From positions 5,208,001 to 5,272,000 of the forward strand of contig NZ_CP049868.1 of assembly GCF_011303555.1 (NCBI RefSeq): a stretch of DNA of 64,000 nt. The letters are read 5' to 3'. Of the stretch, positions 56,258 through 64,000 are shown piece by piece. The translations under genes were made by a program, and so were the position numbers. Source of the DNA: Pedobacter sp. HDW13. Lineage in GTDB: Bacteria; Bacteroidota; Bacteroidia; Sphingobacteriales; Sphingobacteriaceae. A model generated the notes under the pieces. That model saw only the letters and a program-made list of their open reading frames with translations. It was not told where the DNA came from and did not search any database. Within the stretch, counting starts at the first letter, position 1, and the number at the start of each line of letters is the position of its first letter.

Positions 56258-58948
56258 ATGAGTTTACAGGCGTACAATCAAAAACGGGATTTTAAAAAGA
56301 CTACTGAACCTAAGGCGGGGATAAGTAAAGACAGTAAAAGGTTGATGTTTGTGGTGCAAAAGCACGATGCTTCCAGGCTCCATTACGATTTCCGTTTGGA
56401 GATGGGCGGTGTTTTGAAAAGCTGGGCAGTACCTAAAGGCCCCTCGCTGGATCCTAAGATTAAACACCTGGCCATGATGGTAGAAGATCATCCTTTCGAT
56501 TACCGCAATTTTGAAGGGATTATACCGAAAGGAGAATATGGTGGCGGAACTGTGATTGTTTGGGATCAGGGCTGGTACGAAACCATAACCGATATTAAAG
56601 GGAAGAAAGCACAGGAGAATAATTTGCTTAAAGAGCTGGCTAAAGGTTCGGTTAAAGTGCGTTTGCACGGCCAGAAATTAAACGGGGAGTTTGCGCTGGT
56701 AAAAACCAAAGGCATGGGCGAGCATGCCTGGCTGCTGATTAAGCATGATGACGAATATGCTTCTAAAAAGGATATTACTAAGCTGGATGAATCTGTACTG
56801 TCGGGGAAAACCCTGGCAGTAATGGAAGAAACGAGTGAAAAAGTATGGAAATCGGGGAAGGAGCAAAAGCTGAGTACTGATAAATTAGCTAAAGTTGTTA
56901 AGAATAAAAAAGATAAGGATTTGGATGAAGGGCAGGATGTGGCACTTGATGTTGCCAAGCTGCTTCGAAATGCACCTAAATTGGCTATGCTGAAAAACGT
57001 AAAACCCATGCTGGCCACTTTGGTTGATAGCGCTTTTGATGATGAAGACTGGCAATACGAAGTGAAGTGGGATGGTTACCGGGCGCTTGCTTTTTTGAAC
57101 AAACATGATGTAGAGCTGCTTTCGAGAAATAAAAAATCATTTAACGAAAAATTCTATCCCATATACGAGACGCTGAAATCGTTGAAGCTCAATGCAGTTT
57201 TAGATGGAGAGGTACTGGTATTGAATGATAAGGGCGTTTCGAACTTTGGCCAGCTTCAAAACTGGAGGAACGAAACCGATGGAACGCTGATTTATTGTGT
57301 TTTTGATATTTTGTGGTACAAAGGCAAAGACCTTACCGCACTTACTTTAGTAGAACGGCAGGCCATATTGAAGGAGATATTGCCTAAAACTAATGATCGT
57401 ATCCGTCTTTCTAAAGTATTTGATACCAGTGGAATTGAGTTTTTTAAGGCTGCCGAAAAGATAGGGCTGGAGGGAATTATGGCCAAACGTAAATCTTCTG
57501 TTTACAGCCTAAACAACCGGTCTAAAGACTGGCTCAAAATAAAAATCAACAAAAGACAGGAGGTGATTATTGCAGGTTTTACCAAAAACAAAGATACTTC
57601 CAAATCTTTCAGCTCGCTTATACTGGCCGTGTACAAAAAAGGAAAACTAAGCTTTGCCGGCAAGGTAGGTACAGGATTTTCAGATCAGCAACAAAAACAG
57701 ATGATGAAAATGTTCGAGCCCTACATTAGCAAAAAGAGTCCGTTCGAAGTTGTTCCGGATGTAAATAAGCGTTCGAGATTTCAACGCATGCAGCCTGATG
57801 CAGAAATTACCTGGATGAAAGCTGAACTGGTTGCTGAGGTTGAATTTATCGAAATCACCAGTGAAGGTGTGTTCAGGCATCCCTCATTCAAGGGCATGCG
57901 CGAAGATAAAAAGGCTAGAGAAGTAATAAGAGAAAAAGCAGGACCTACTGAAGAGATTATTGAGCTAGATGATAATAAAAAATTAGTGAATAAAGAGGTA
58001 TCAAAAATGGATTCAAGCGAATTGTTGAATGCTAAAGGAGATAGACAGGAAATTAAAATAAAAGGGAAAACCCTCGAGTTTAATCACCTTTCTAAAGTTT
58101 ACTGGCCTGGTGAGGGGATAACCAAGCGCGATTTGCTGAATTATTATGCCGATGTTGCCGAATACATGTTGCCATATTTAAAAGATAGGCCACAATCGTT
58201 AAACCGTTTTCCGGGCGGCATAAAAGGCAAGCCATTTTACCAGAAAGATGTTAAAGACAAGGCACCCGATTGGGCTAAAACTTTTCCTTACTCAACCGGC
58301 GATGGAGAAAAAAAGGAATATCTGCTAGGTAACGATCTGGCAACGCTTTTATGGATGGTATCGTTAGGTTGTATTGAAATCAATCCCTGGTTTTCGCGGG
58401 CTAAAAAGCCCGATTATCCTGATTATTGTGTGATTGATCTCGATCCCGATCAACAGGATTTTGATCAGGTAATTGTTGCAGCGTTGCAGGTAAAGGAAGT
58501 GCTTGATGCTATTGACGTTCCCAGTTTTCCTAAAACCTCCGGATCGACAGGCATTCACATCTATATTCCGATGGGAGCGAAGTACACCTATGAGCAAACC
58601 CAGCTTTTTGCCCGCATTGTTGTAGAGGCTGTTCATGCTGCTTTGCCCGAATTTACGACACTTGAGCGTAGTATTGCCGCCAGGAAAGGGAAAATGTATC
58701 TCGATTTTTTGCAAAACCGCCCAGGCGCGACTATTGCTGGCCCGTATTCGGTAAGGCCAAAGCCTGGTGCAACTGTTTCTACGCCATTAGCATGGGATGA
58801 GGTAAAGCCAGGCTTGAAGATGAAAGATTTTAGCATTTTTAATACCATGGCTAGATTAAAGGAAAAAGGCGATCTTTTTAAAGGTGTGCTCGGCAAAGGG
58901 ATCGATCTGAAAAAAGCCATTCAAAAAGCTAAGCAGCAATTTCAGTAG
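56258..58948 (+). CDS. ligD: Multifunctional NHEJ ligase LigD (phosphoesterase-ligase-polymerase)
   Basis: This is an 896-residue DNA repair enzyme. The N-terminal 3'-phosphoesterase domain spans about 30-160 (VQKHDASRLHYDFRLEMGG, IPKGEYGGGTVIVWD). The ATP-dependent ligase begins near 245, with adenylated Lys270 in YEVKWDGYRAL and LDGEVLVL. The primase-polymerase domain begins near 605 (YWPGEGITKRDLLNYYADV) and retains CVIDLDPDQQDF with its metal-binding Asp pair. The order PE-LIG-POL is usual in Bacteroidota. A Ku gene follows 340 bp downstream. Together they repair double-strand breaks by non-homologous end joining. Confidence 0.96.
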   Translation: MSLQAYNQKRDFKKTTEPKAGISKDSKRLMFVVQKHDASRLHYDFRLEMGGVLKSWAVPKGPSLDPKIKHLAMMVEDHPFDYRNFEGIIPKGEYGGGTVIVWDQGWYETITDIKGKKAQENNLLKELAKGSVKVRLHGQKLNGEFALVKTKGMGEHAWLLIKHDDEYASKKDITKLDESVLSGKTLAVMEETSEKVWKSGKEQKLSTDKLAKVVKNKKDKDLDEGQDVALDVAKLLRNAPKLAMLKNVKPMLATLVDSAFDDEDWQYEVKWDGYRALAFLNKHDVELLSRNKKSFNEKFYPIYETLKSLKLNAVLDGEVLVLNDKGVSNFGQLQNWRNETDGTLIYCVFDILWYKGKDLTALTLVERQAILKEILPKTNDRIRLSKVFDTSGIEFFKAAEKIGLEGIMAKRKSSVYSLNNRSKDWLKIKINKRQEVIIAGFTKNKDTSKSFSSLILAVYKKGKLSFAGKVGTGFSDQQQKQMMKMFEPYISKKSPFEVVPDVNKRSRFQRMQPDAEITWMKAELVAEVEFIEITSEGVFRHPSFKGMREDKKAREVIREKAGPTEEIIELDDNKKLVNKEVSKMDSSELLNAKGDRQEIKIKGKTLEFNHLSKVYWPGEGITKRDLLNYYADVAEYMLPYLKDRPQSLNRFPGGIKGKPFYQKDVKDKAPDWAKTFPYSTGDGEKKEYLLGNDLATLLWMVSLGCIEINPWFSRAKKPDYPDYCVIDLDPDQQDFDQVIVAALQVKEVLDAIDVPSFPKTSGSTGIHIYIPMGAKYTYEQTQLFARIVVEAVHAALPEFTTLERSIAARKGKMYLDFLQNRPGATIAGPYSVRPKPGATVSTPLAWDEVKPGLKMKDFSIFNTMARLKEKGDLFKGVLGKGIDLKKAIQKAKQQFQ

Positions 58949-59031
58949 TTTTTCCTATCGGTCTTCTGCACCTCCTAACGCTATCGGTTGGTGTCCACAC
59001 CGACCGACACAGATGGCCCTGGTGCGTCATG

Positions 59032-59102
59032 CTGAACTTGTTTCAGCATCTCTTCATCCTTAAATAGAGCCATTAAAACGGGAGGTCCTGAAACAAGTTC
59101 AG
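59032..59102 (+). repeat. Palindromic intergenic repeat (CTGAACTTGTTTCAG)
   Basis: CTGAACTTGTTTCAG (59032-59046) and its exact reverse complement CTGAAACAAGTTCAG (59088-59102) are separated by 41 bp. Each arm is also partly self-complementary. It is flanked by TCATG and GGACG sequences that resemble interspersed repeats common in this phylum. Confidence 0.65.
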
Positions 59103-59115
59103 GAGGACGATCGTT

Positions 59116-59259
59116 AATCTGTAGCTAATCCACAACTCAAAACAATCGGCTTCGCCTGTGCGTCATGCTGAATTTCTGCCGGGTCGGATGTTTTAGCAAC
59201 CGAAACCGATGCAGATAATCTGTAGCTAATCCACAACTCAAAACAATCGGCTTTGCCTG
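59116..59259 (+). repeat. 43-bp direct repeat (two copies) between ligD and ku
   Basis: AATCTGTAGCTAATCCACAA and the rest of a 43-bp unit, ending CGCCTG, spans 59116-59158. It recurs at 59217-59259 with one difference (TTCGCC to TTTGCC). The 58-bp spacer includes GCGTCATGCTGAATT. Near-identity implies recent duplication or homogenisation. Confidence 0.75.
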
Positions 59260-59289
59260 ACTGTTAGTATTGAAGCTTAAAATATAATT

Positions 59290-60059
59290 ATGAGATCGAT
59301 CTGGAAAGGTTCAATTGGATTTGGGCTGGTTAATATCCCCGTTAAGTTATTTTCTGGTGTGCAAAACAGTCATTTAGATTTAGATATGCTGGATGAGCGC
59401 GACCATGAAAAAATCAGGTTTTTACGCGTTAACGAAAAAACAAATAAAGAGGTGCCCTTTGATAAAATTGTGAAAGGTTACTTCTTGAAAGACCGCTACA
59501 TTGTTTTAGATAAACATGATTTGGAAGAAGCAGCCCCGAGAAAACGAAGATTATTGAACTCGAGAATTTCGTCGATATCCAGGATATTAATCCTATATAT
59601 TACGAAACTTCTTATTATACAGAACCTGAAAAGCAGGGTAAAAAAGCATACGCCTTACTTTTAAAAGCATTGGTGAAATCGAAAAAAGCAGGAGTAGCCC
59701 GTTTTGTATTGCGCAATACCGAAAATCTCTGCGTTATACACCCAATGGAAAATGTTATCGTGGTTACCAAAATCCGGTTTCAGCAAGAAATCAGAAGCTT
59801 ATCTGAAATTAATAAGGTAGAGGACATCAATATCACTAAGAAAGAGATGGATGTTGGACTGGCCTTAATTAAACAGTACAGTTCGGCATTTGATTTAGGT
59901 GCATTTAAAGACGAGTATAGCGACGAACTGCTTAAAATTATTAAAGCCAAGGCCAAAGGTAAGCGGGCTACAGTAAAGAAAATGAAACCACAAAAGGCAG
60001 TTAGCGATGATCTTTACGAGCAGTTAATGGAAAGCTTAGGAGCAAAAAAAGGAGCTTAA
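59290..60059 (+). pseudogene. ku: NHEJ protein Ku, split by a one-base frameshift
   Basis: The first frame starts at ATG 59290 (SIWKGSIGFGLVNIPVKLFS, typical Ku N-terminus) and reads correctly to EEAAPRK at about 59546. It then goes out of frame to a stop at 59664. The next frame continues IIELENFVDIQDINPIYYET, then KSKKAGVARFVLRN, and ends at 60059. One extra A in the AAAA at about 59543-59546 rejoins both halves into about 256 residues. Ku rings the DNA ends and recruits LigD, encoded just upstream. As written the organism would lack Ku function, yet LigD is intact, which favours a sequencing error. Confidence 0.88.
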
Positions 60060-60109
60060 GACTAAATGCATGGAGATGCAATTTGGTGAGACCAGCTCCC
60101 TGTAAACAT

Positions 60110-60138
60110 TTGTAGCCTACCATAAAGGCAGGCTACAA
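60110..60138. terminator. Hairpin between convergent ku and TonB-receptor genes
   Basis: TTGTAGCCTACC / GGCAGGCTACAA pairs as a stem of 11 pairs with one mismatch and a 5-nt loop (ATAAA). It is not followed by a long T run, so it is a plausible but imperfect terminator. Confidence 0.5.
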
Positions 60139-60174
60139 TATATTAAGATTGCTATCAGGTTTCAGGCTGGCTAA

Positions 60175-62811
60175 TTAACCAAACTTGCGTACCCGGTAAA
60201 TTAACGATAACATAAAATAGCGACCAAGGCGGTTTACCTGCCTGTCGACAATTACGTTATCAAATACATCTCTCGAAATGCCCGAATTCTGATCAAAAAG
60301 ATCAAATCCTTCTACACGGATAGCTGCCATATCGTTTTTCATAAATTTGTACTCCATCGACAGACGTAACAGGGTAGGATTGCGAACGGCTCCGTTATCG
60401 AATCCATTATTAATCTGCTTGCTGAAATCGTAACCCAGGGTAAGATCTTTAAAGAAATAGTTACGGCCTTCAATGCCATACTCAAAGCGGTTCGATTGTC
60501 GGTTGCTCAAAGTTGTGTTGGTGTAGCTGGTTAGGTTTTGAGAATAAGAGGTTTCTATCTCGAAATTGGTAATGTCCTTCAGGTCTACCCTGAACTCCAG
60601 TTCTTGTCGCCACGAAATGTTTTTCGCTTCAATCCTGCTATTGTCGGTAAAAGAAATGTTGTTGTTCAATTGTCCCGAACCCGAATACCCGATGGTAAAC
60701 TTCCGTTCAGCCGATAGCGGTTTACTGATGTTGTAATCACCTTGTATAGTGTAGTAGCCATCGGTATTGGTGTAGCTTGTTAACTGATTTACTGTACCGG
60801 GTACACGCGCTTTGGTGGTTACAATTTTGTCGTCAGTTCGTTCATATCTGAAATTAGCCAGAATCACTTTACCTGCACTCCAGTCGGCCAGTTTGTAGTG
60901 GGCGTTAACGCTGTGTACAAATTCCGGTTTCAAATCGGGGTTTCCGGTAATTTCATTCTGCAGGTTCGAGTTATCGGTAATTGGTTGTAACTGCAGAAAA
61001 CCTGGTTGGTTATTTCTGCCCCAATAATTTACATCAAGCGACTGCTGATTTGAGAATTTATAAGAAAATCTACCCGATGGGATCAGGTTAAAAGTGCGGT
61101 TCTCGGTTTTAACATTATGGCTCAGGTTCTGTCCGGTTAAAACAGCCGGCTGGGCATTAATCCCAACGGTATAATTCAACTTTTCGCCAATGTAACGGTA
61201 GTTCATACCTACTTTGTTGGTTACAAACTGATAATCATAAATATTGCTTAGCTGTGGGTTGAAAACCTGACTACCAGCCATTACATCGTATGTTTCTTTT
61301 GCATTGTTGGTCGAAGTACGGTTCCAGCTGTAGTTAAGCTCGATAAAAGTTTTATGCCATAAAGGCTCCATGTACGATGCGCCAACATTTAAACCGAAGT
61401 TATTGTTATCCTGATTGTTTAATTGGTTTTGGATTAACGAATCGGTTTTACTGCCATGCATATTAATGTACTGGTTGTACCCATTTCTGTTATTGCCCCC
61501 GTTAGAGTAGTTAATGTTACTCCAGCTGCTCAGGTTACGCCCTTTTTTCGCAAACTTGTGGTTATAAAAAATATTTGCCTTGGCACTAAAACTATTCGAA
61601 CTGTTTGCATTGGTCGATTCGCGGCGCGTAAATAATGTATCCTGTGTAACCAACGATCCACCCGTACTGTTACCTATGCCTGTATTATAGTTAAAGTTTG
61701 GCGAAATCTTCAGGTAGTTCATCGTATCGATTTTATACTCGAGGTTACCGCCCATCCAGTGACTATAGTTATCGCTCTTATTGTTGTTTTGTGCATCTTC
61801 GAGGCGATTGATGTTTTGCCCGGCATCTTGTAAAATGTTCTGCGTGTAAGTGGTGCTGATGGTATTATTGCGGTCGTTGTTAAAGTTATAACCGGCATCA
61901 AGCGAAAGTTTAGGGCTAAACTCATTTTTGAAGTTTAAGCCAACTGCGTTTCTGGTCGTTACTCCATCGCCACCCCCGCCACGCATATTGGCATTGGCCG
62001 AGGTCGCATCAAACGAAAGTTGTCTTTCGCCTTTCATACTGTTACCTCTAATGCTGGTGTTGTAGCGATCGGCATTACCCACACCTGCTGAAGCACGGGC
62101 AAAATAGCCCTTCTTTTTATCTTCCTGGATGGTTAGGTTCAGGATTTTCTCGGGTTCGCCGGTTTTAATGCCGGTTAATTTAGCCTGATCACCATAGTCA
62201 TCAATAAATTGCAGGTTTTTAATAATATCAGCCGGCAGGTTTTTAATCGCAGTTGCCACATCCGTGCCGAAGAAATCCTTTCCATTAACCCGTATTTTGG
62301 TTATGGGCGCACCCTGACTCGTTACATTACCATCTTTATCTACTTTTACGCCGGGCAGCTTTTTAAGTACTTCGTCTACAGCATCACCTTCTCTCACCGG
62401 AAAGGCTTTGGCATTAAAACTCACCGTATCTTCTGTTACTTTTACTGGGGGAACACCCGATATCACTACGGCATCGAGCGTATTGGAAGATGGCTTTAGT
62501 TTAATGTTTTCGATAGTAAGGCTATTTCCCTTTTCAATCAGATACTGTTTGGTAAAAGTATCATAACCAATAAAGGCAGCCGATAAGGTAAACTGTTTGG
62601 ATTTAATTTTGGCAATGATAAAGGTGCCATCCGGATTGGCTGAGATGCCAACACTATCGGTTTTCGATTTAATTCTAACTACAGCTCCGGGTAAAGGCTG
62701 GCCGGCGGTATCGAGCACGATGCCCTTAACAGAATAATTTTGGGCAAAGCTGTTTAAGCAAAATCCTGCAAGCAGGAGCAGCAGCCAGGCCGACTTAATA
62801 AAAAACTTCAT
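60175..62811 (-). CDS. TonB-dependent receptor with carboxypeptidase-like regulatory domain
   Basis: This is an 878-residue outer-membrane protein with a signal peptide ending NSFAQ. It has an N-terminal carboxypeptidase-regulatory-like domain (VKGIVLDTAGQPLPGAVVRI). A plug follows (FPVREGDAVDEVLKKLPGVKVDKDG), then a large barrel of the OMP_b-brl_3 type rich in Asn (YNFNNDRNN). It is not a SusC: there is no SusD partner and no GYG-type plug tag. It may import or anchor an unknown ligand; similar genes are often near lipoproteins. It converges with ku. Confidence 0.9.
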   Translation of the reverse strand: MKFFIKSAWLLLLLAGFCLNSFAQNYSVKGIVLDTAGQPLPGAVVRIKSKTDSVGISANPDGTFIIAKIKSKQFTLSAAFIGYDTFTKQYLIEKGNSLTIENIKLKPSSNTLDAVVISGVPPVKVTEDTVSFNAKAFPVREGDAVDEVLKKLPGVKVDKDGNVTSQGAPITKIRVNGKDFFGTDVATAIKNLPADIIKNLQFIDDYGDQAKLTGIKTGEPEKILNLTIQEDKKKGYFARASAGVGNADRYNTSIRGNSMKGERQLSFDATSANANMRGGGGDGVTTRNAVGLNFKNEFSPKLSLDAGYNFNNDRNNTISTTYTQNILQDAGQNINRLEDAQNNNKSDNYSHWMGGNLEYKIDTMNYLKISPNFNYNTGIGNSTGGSLVTQDTLFTRRESTNANSSNSFSAKANIFYNHKFAKKGRNLSSWSNINYSNGGNNRNGYNQYINMHGSKTDSLIQNQLNNQDNNNFGLNVGASYMEPLWHKTFIELNYSWNRTSTNNAKETYDVMAGSQVFNPQLSNIYDYQFVTNKVGMNYRYIGEKLNYTVGINAQPAVLTGQNLSHNVKTENRTFNLIPSGRFSYKFSNQQSLDVNYWGRNNQPGFLQLQPITDNSNLQNEITGNPDLKPEFVHSVNAHYKLADWSAGKVILANFRYERTDDKIVTTKARVPGTVNQLTSYTNTDGYYTIQGDYNISKPLSAERKFTIGYSGSGQLNNNISFTDNSRIEAKNISWRQELEFRVDLKDITNFEIETSYSQNLTSYTNTTLSNRQSNRFEYGIEGRNYFFKDLTLGYDFSKQINNGFDNGAVRNPTLLRLSMEYKFMKNDMAAIRVEGFDLFDQNSGISRDVFDNVIVDRQVNRLGRYFMLSLIYRVRKFG

Positions 62812-62936
62812 AATACATTTGTGTGCTATAAAGGTACACTACAGGCTTTTAAAAGCTGTGGCGCGTAATCAACATGTTACCGATTGTTCTGTAAAGGATA
62901 TGTGATAAAGTAAGATGTGATGCACAGGAGTAGAGG

Positions 62937-62986
62937 ATCGTCATTGCGAGGTGCCTTTTTCAGCCGTTCCTCCTCGCAATGACGAT
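62937..62986 (+). repeat. Perfect palindromic REP-like element (ATCGTCATTGCGAGG)
   Basis: ATCGTCATTGCGAGG (62937-62951) and its exact reverse complement (62972-62986) are separated by 20 bp. The stem is followed by a T-rich tract on the plus strand. The element lies between two minus-strand genes, so a terminator role there is unlikely. Its arm resembles the left part of the element at 21385-21470. Confidence 0.75.
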
Positions 62987-63024
62987 TTTCTTTTTTTAGG
63001 CTTTTCGAATAAGCTACACGCCCT

Positions 63025-63714
63025 TTATTTATTGGTTATAACGGTCATTTTAACATTGGCGCTATTTTCGCTTCTGTCGCCGGTTGCAATAATGGTGTAA
63101 ATCTTTCCGTTTTCGATTTTTACCTTTTCAAGGCTATTGATCACCTGGTTATTTCCGGTTTCGCGTAAGTCGAAGTCAACTTCGGCAGCTACCGCCATGT
63201 TTTCGAAATTGGTAGCGCTTTTATAAGCCAGATTACTAAATACAGGCTGTTTTCCACGCACGTTTAAATCAAGCCCCTTTGCGCCCTGACTTAAGTTAAC
63301 AAAACGGATTTTTCCACTGTCTTTTATGGGCACGTTAAGGTTATCTTCGGTTAAAACCAGCGTGGGCGCGCTTGCTGTACCGCAAATAAATACCGAATAA
63401 TTGCGACCTGCGGTAAGGGTAAAATCGGCACTGGCAAGCGTAGCCGACGAAACTGTGTTGCTTACCTTAACTGTTAATTTTCCTTCAGGTACTTCGCTGT
63501 AGTCGCTGTGGAGCAAGGCATCCAGGCTCGCTTTTTTAATCCCATTAACGTAGAAGTCGAATTTGCCAGTAAGATCGAGACCGTTGTTGAACGATAGGGT
63601 AGCGGTTGTAGCTACAGGTTGATCAGTTTTGCTGTCCTTTTTGCAGGCAACAAGACTAAGGGCTAGTAGGCTTATAGCCATGACGTACTTCAAATAATTT
63701 ACTGTTTTTTTCAT
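63025..63714 (-). CDS. DUF4397-domain lipoprotein
   Basis: This is a 229-residue lipoprotein with lipobox LSLVAC (Cys24). Two beta-sandwich repeats (residues about 35-130 and 135-225) have the DUF4397 look (LDLTGKFDFYVNGIKKAS, GRNYSVFICGTA, KIRFVNLSQGAKGLDLNV). Such proteins are surface-exposed and of unknown function. It is on the same strand as the TonB-dependent receptor, 213 bp upstream of it, but a REP-like repeat lies between them. Confidence 0.88.
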   Translation of the reverse strand: MKKTVNYLKYVMAISLLALSLVACKKDSKTDQPVATTATLSFNNGLDLTGKFDFYVNGIKKASLDALLHSDYSEVPEGKLTVKVSNTVSSATLASADFTLTAGRNYSVFICGTASAPTLVLTEDNLNVPIKDSGKIRFVNLSQGAKGLDLNVRGKQPVFSNLAYKSATNFENMAVAAEVDFDLRETGNNQVINSLEKVKIENGKIYTIIATGDRSENSANVKMTVITNK

Positions 63715-64000
63715 AATAGAGATAGGGATTTTGTTTCGCCATAGAAACGGGCCCTGGGATCTTTTTGCGACAAGGAATCAGATTGGATTGGTTTCTGGGT
63801 GCTTTAGTTGCTGATAATCTTTGGTTTAAATTTTATCTGCTAAAGGCTTAAATGGAGTTATTAGCAGAGTTGAGGGTTTATCATCTATTTTTCTTCAAAC
63901 TTTTACCAAAGGGTTTATGCGAATGTGTACAGGCAGAGGCACTTCCATAAGGTAATAGATTTTAACTATTTGCACATAGAATTATGTGATTGTGATTATT
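63715..64000. other. Right edge, no gene seen
   Basis: The last 286 bp hold no convincing reading frame. They probably include the promoter of the DUF4397 lipoprotein on the minus strand. Confidence 0.4.

Overview
The window looks like a chromosomal segment of a Sphingobacteriaceae bacterium (phylum Bacteroidota), most like Pedobacter. Evidence: two SusC/SusD pairs, an ECF sigma/FecR/STN-SusC regulatory chain, many secreted glycoside hydrolases with '-AQ' type signal-peptide ends, TAnnTTTG-like promoter boxes, and LigD/Ku with phosphoesterase-ligase-polymerase domain order. No tRNA, rRNA, CRISPR array or transposase was found.

Layout. 0-2 kb: a TlpA-like thioredoxin and a broken gene. 2-16 kb (minus strand): a polysaccharide utilization locus, read as ECF sigma, FecR anti-sigma, STN-SusC, SusD, GH43, GH95 and a frameshifted GH2. 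Two near-identical candidate ECF promoters (CTAGTA-N17-CGTC) precede the sigma gene and the FecR operon. 16.5-20 kb: a frameshifted orphan ECF sigma gene and a GH92 mannosidase. 20-21.5 kb: a repeat-rich island with a lone candidate immunity gene between two copies of a 150-bp palindromic element. 21.5-29.5 kb: Lrp regulator divergent from an SDR threonine dehydrogenase, a DMT exporter, an AraC/acetyltransferase/hydrolase/cupin cluster, a DHFR-like reductase and a lipoprotein. 29.5-34 kb: a LytS/LytTR pair, a secreted hypothetical, a pepsin-like protein lacking both catalytic Asp residues, and an EEP-family hydrolase that closes a second SusC/SusD operon (34-39 kb). 39.5-45 kb: a methyltransferase, and an OmpR-type two-component system whose operon diverges from a DUF4382 operon across a symmetrical four-box operator. 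45-53 kb: a small lipoprotein, a ricin-lectin metallopeptidase-like protein, a tandem-PAS kinase, a Crp/Fnr regulator, a CBS-ClC channel and small regulators. 53-56 kb: an intact GH2 and a micro-ORF. 56-60 kb: LigD and a frameshifted Ku. 60-64 kb: a TonB-dependent receptor and a DUF4397 lipoprotein.

How it fits together. Glycan uptake and depolymerisation dominate: the first locus carries its own sigma/anti-sigma circuit, in which the STN domain of SusC should signal to FecR. Five genes (GH2, orphan sigma, DMT exporter, DUF4382, Ku) are broken by apparent single-base indels in or next to homopolymers. That pattern fits sequencing error at least as well as real decay, so these genes may be intact in the organism.
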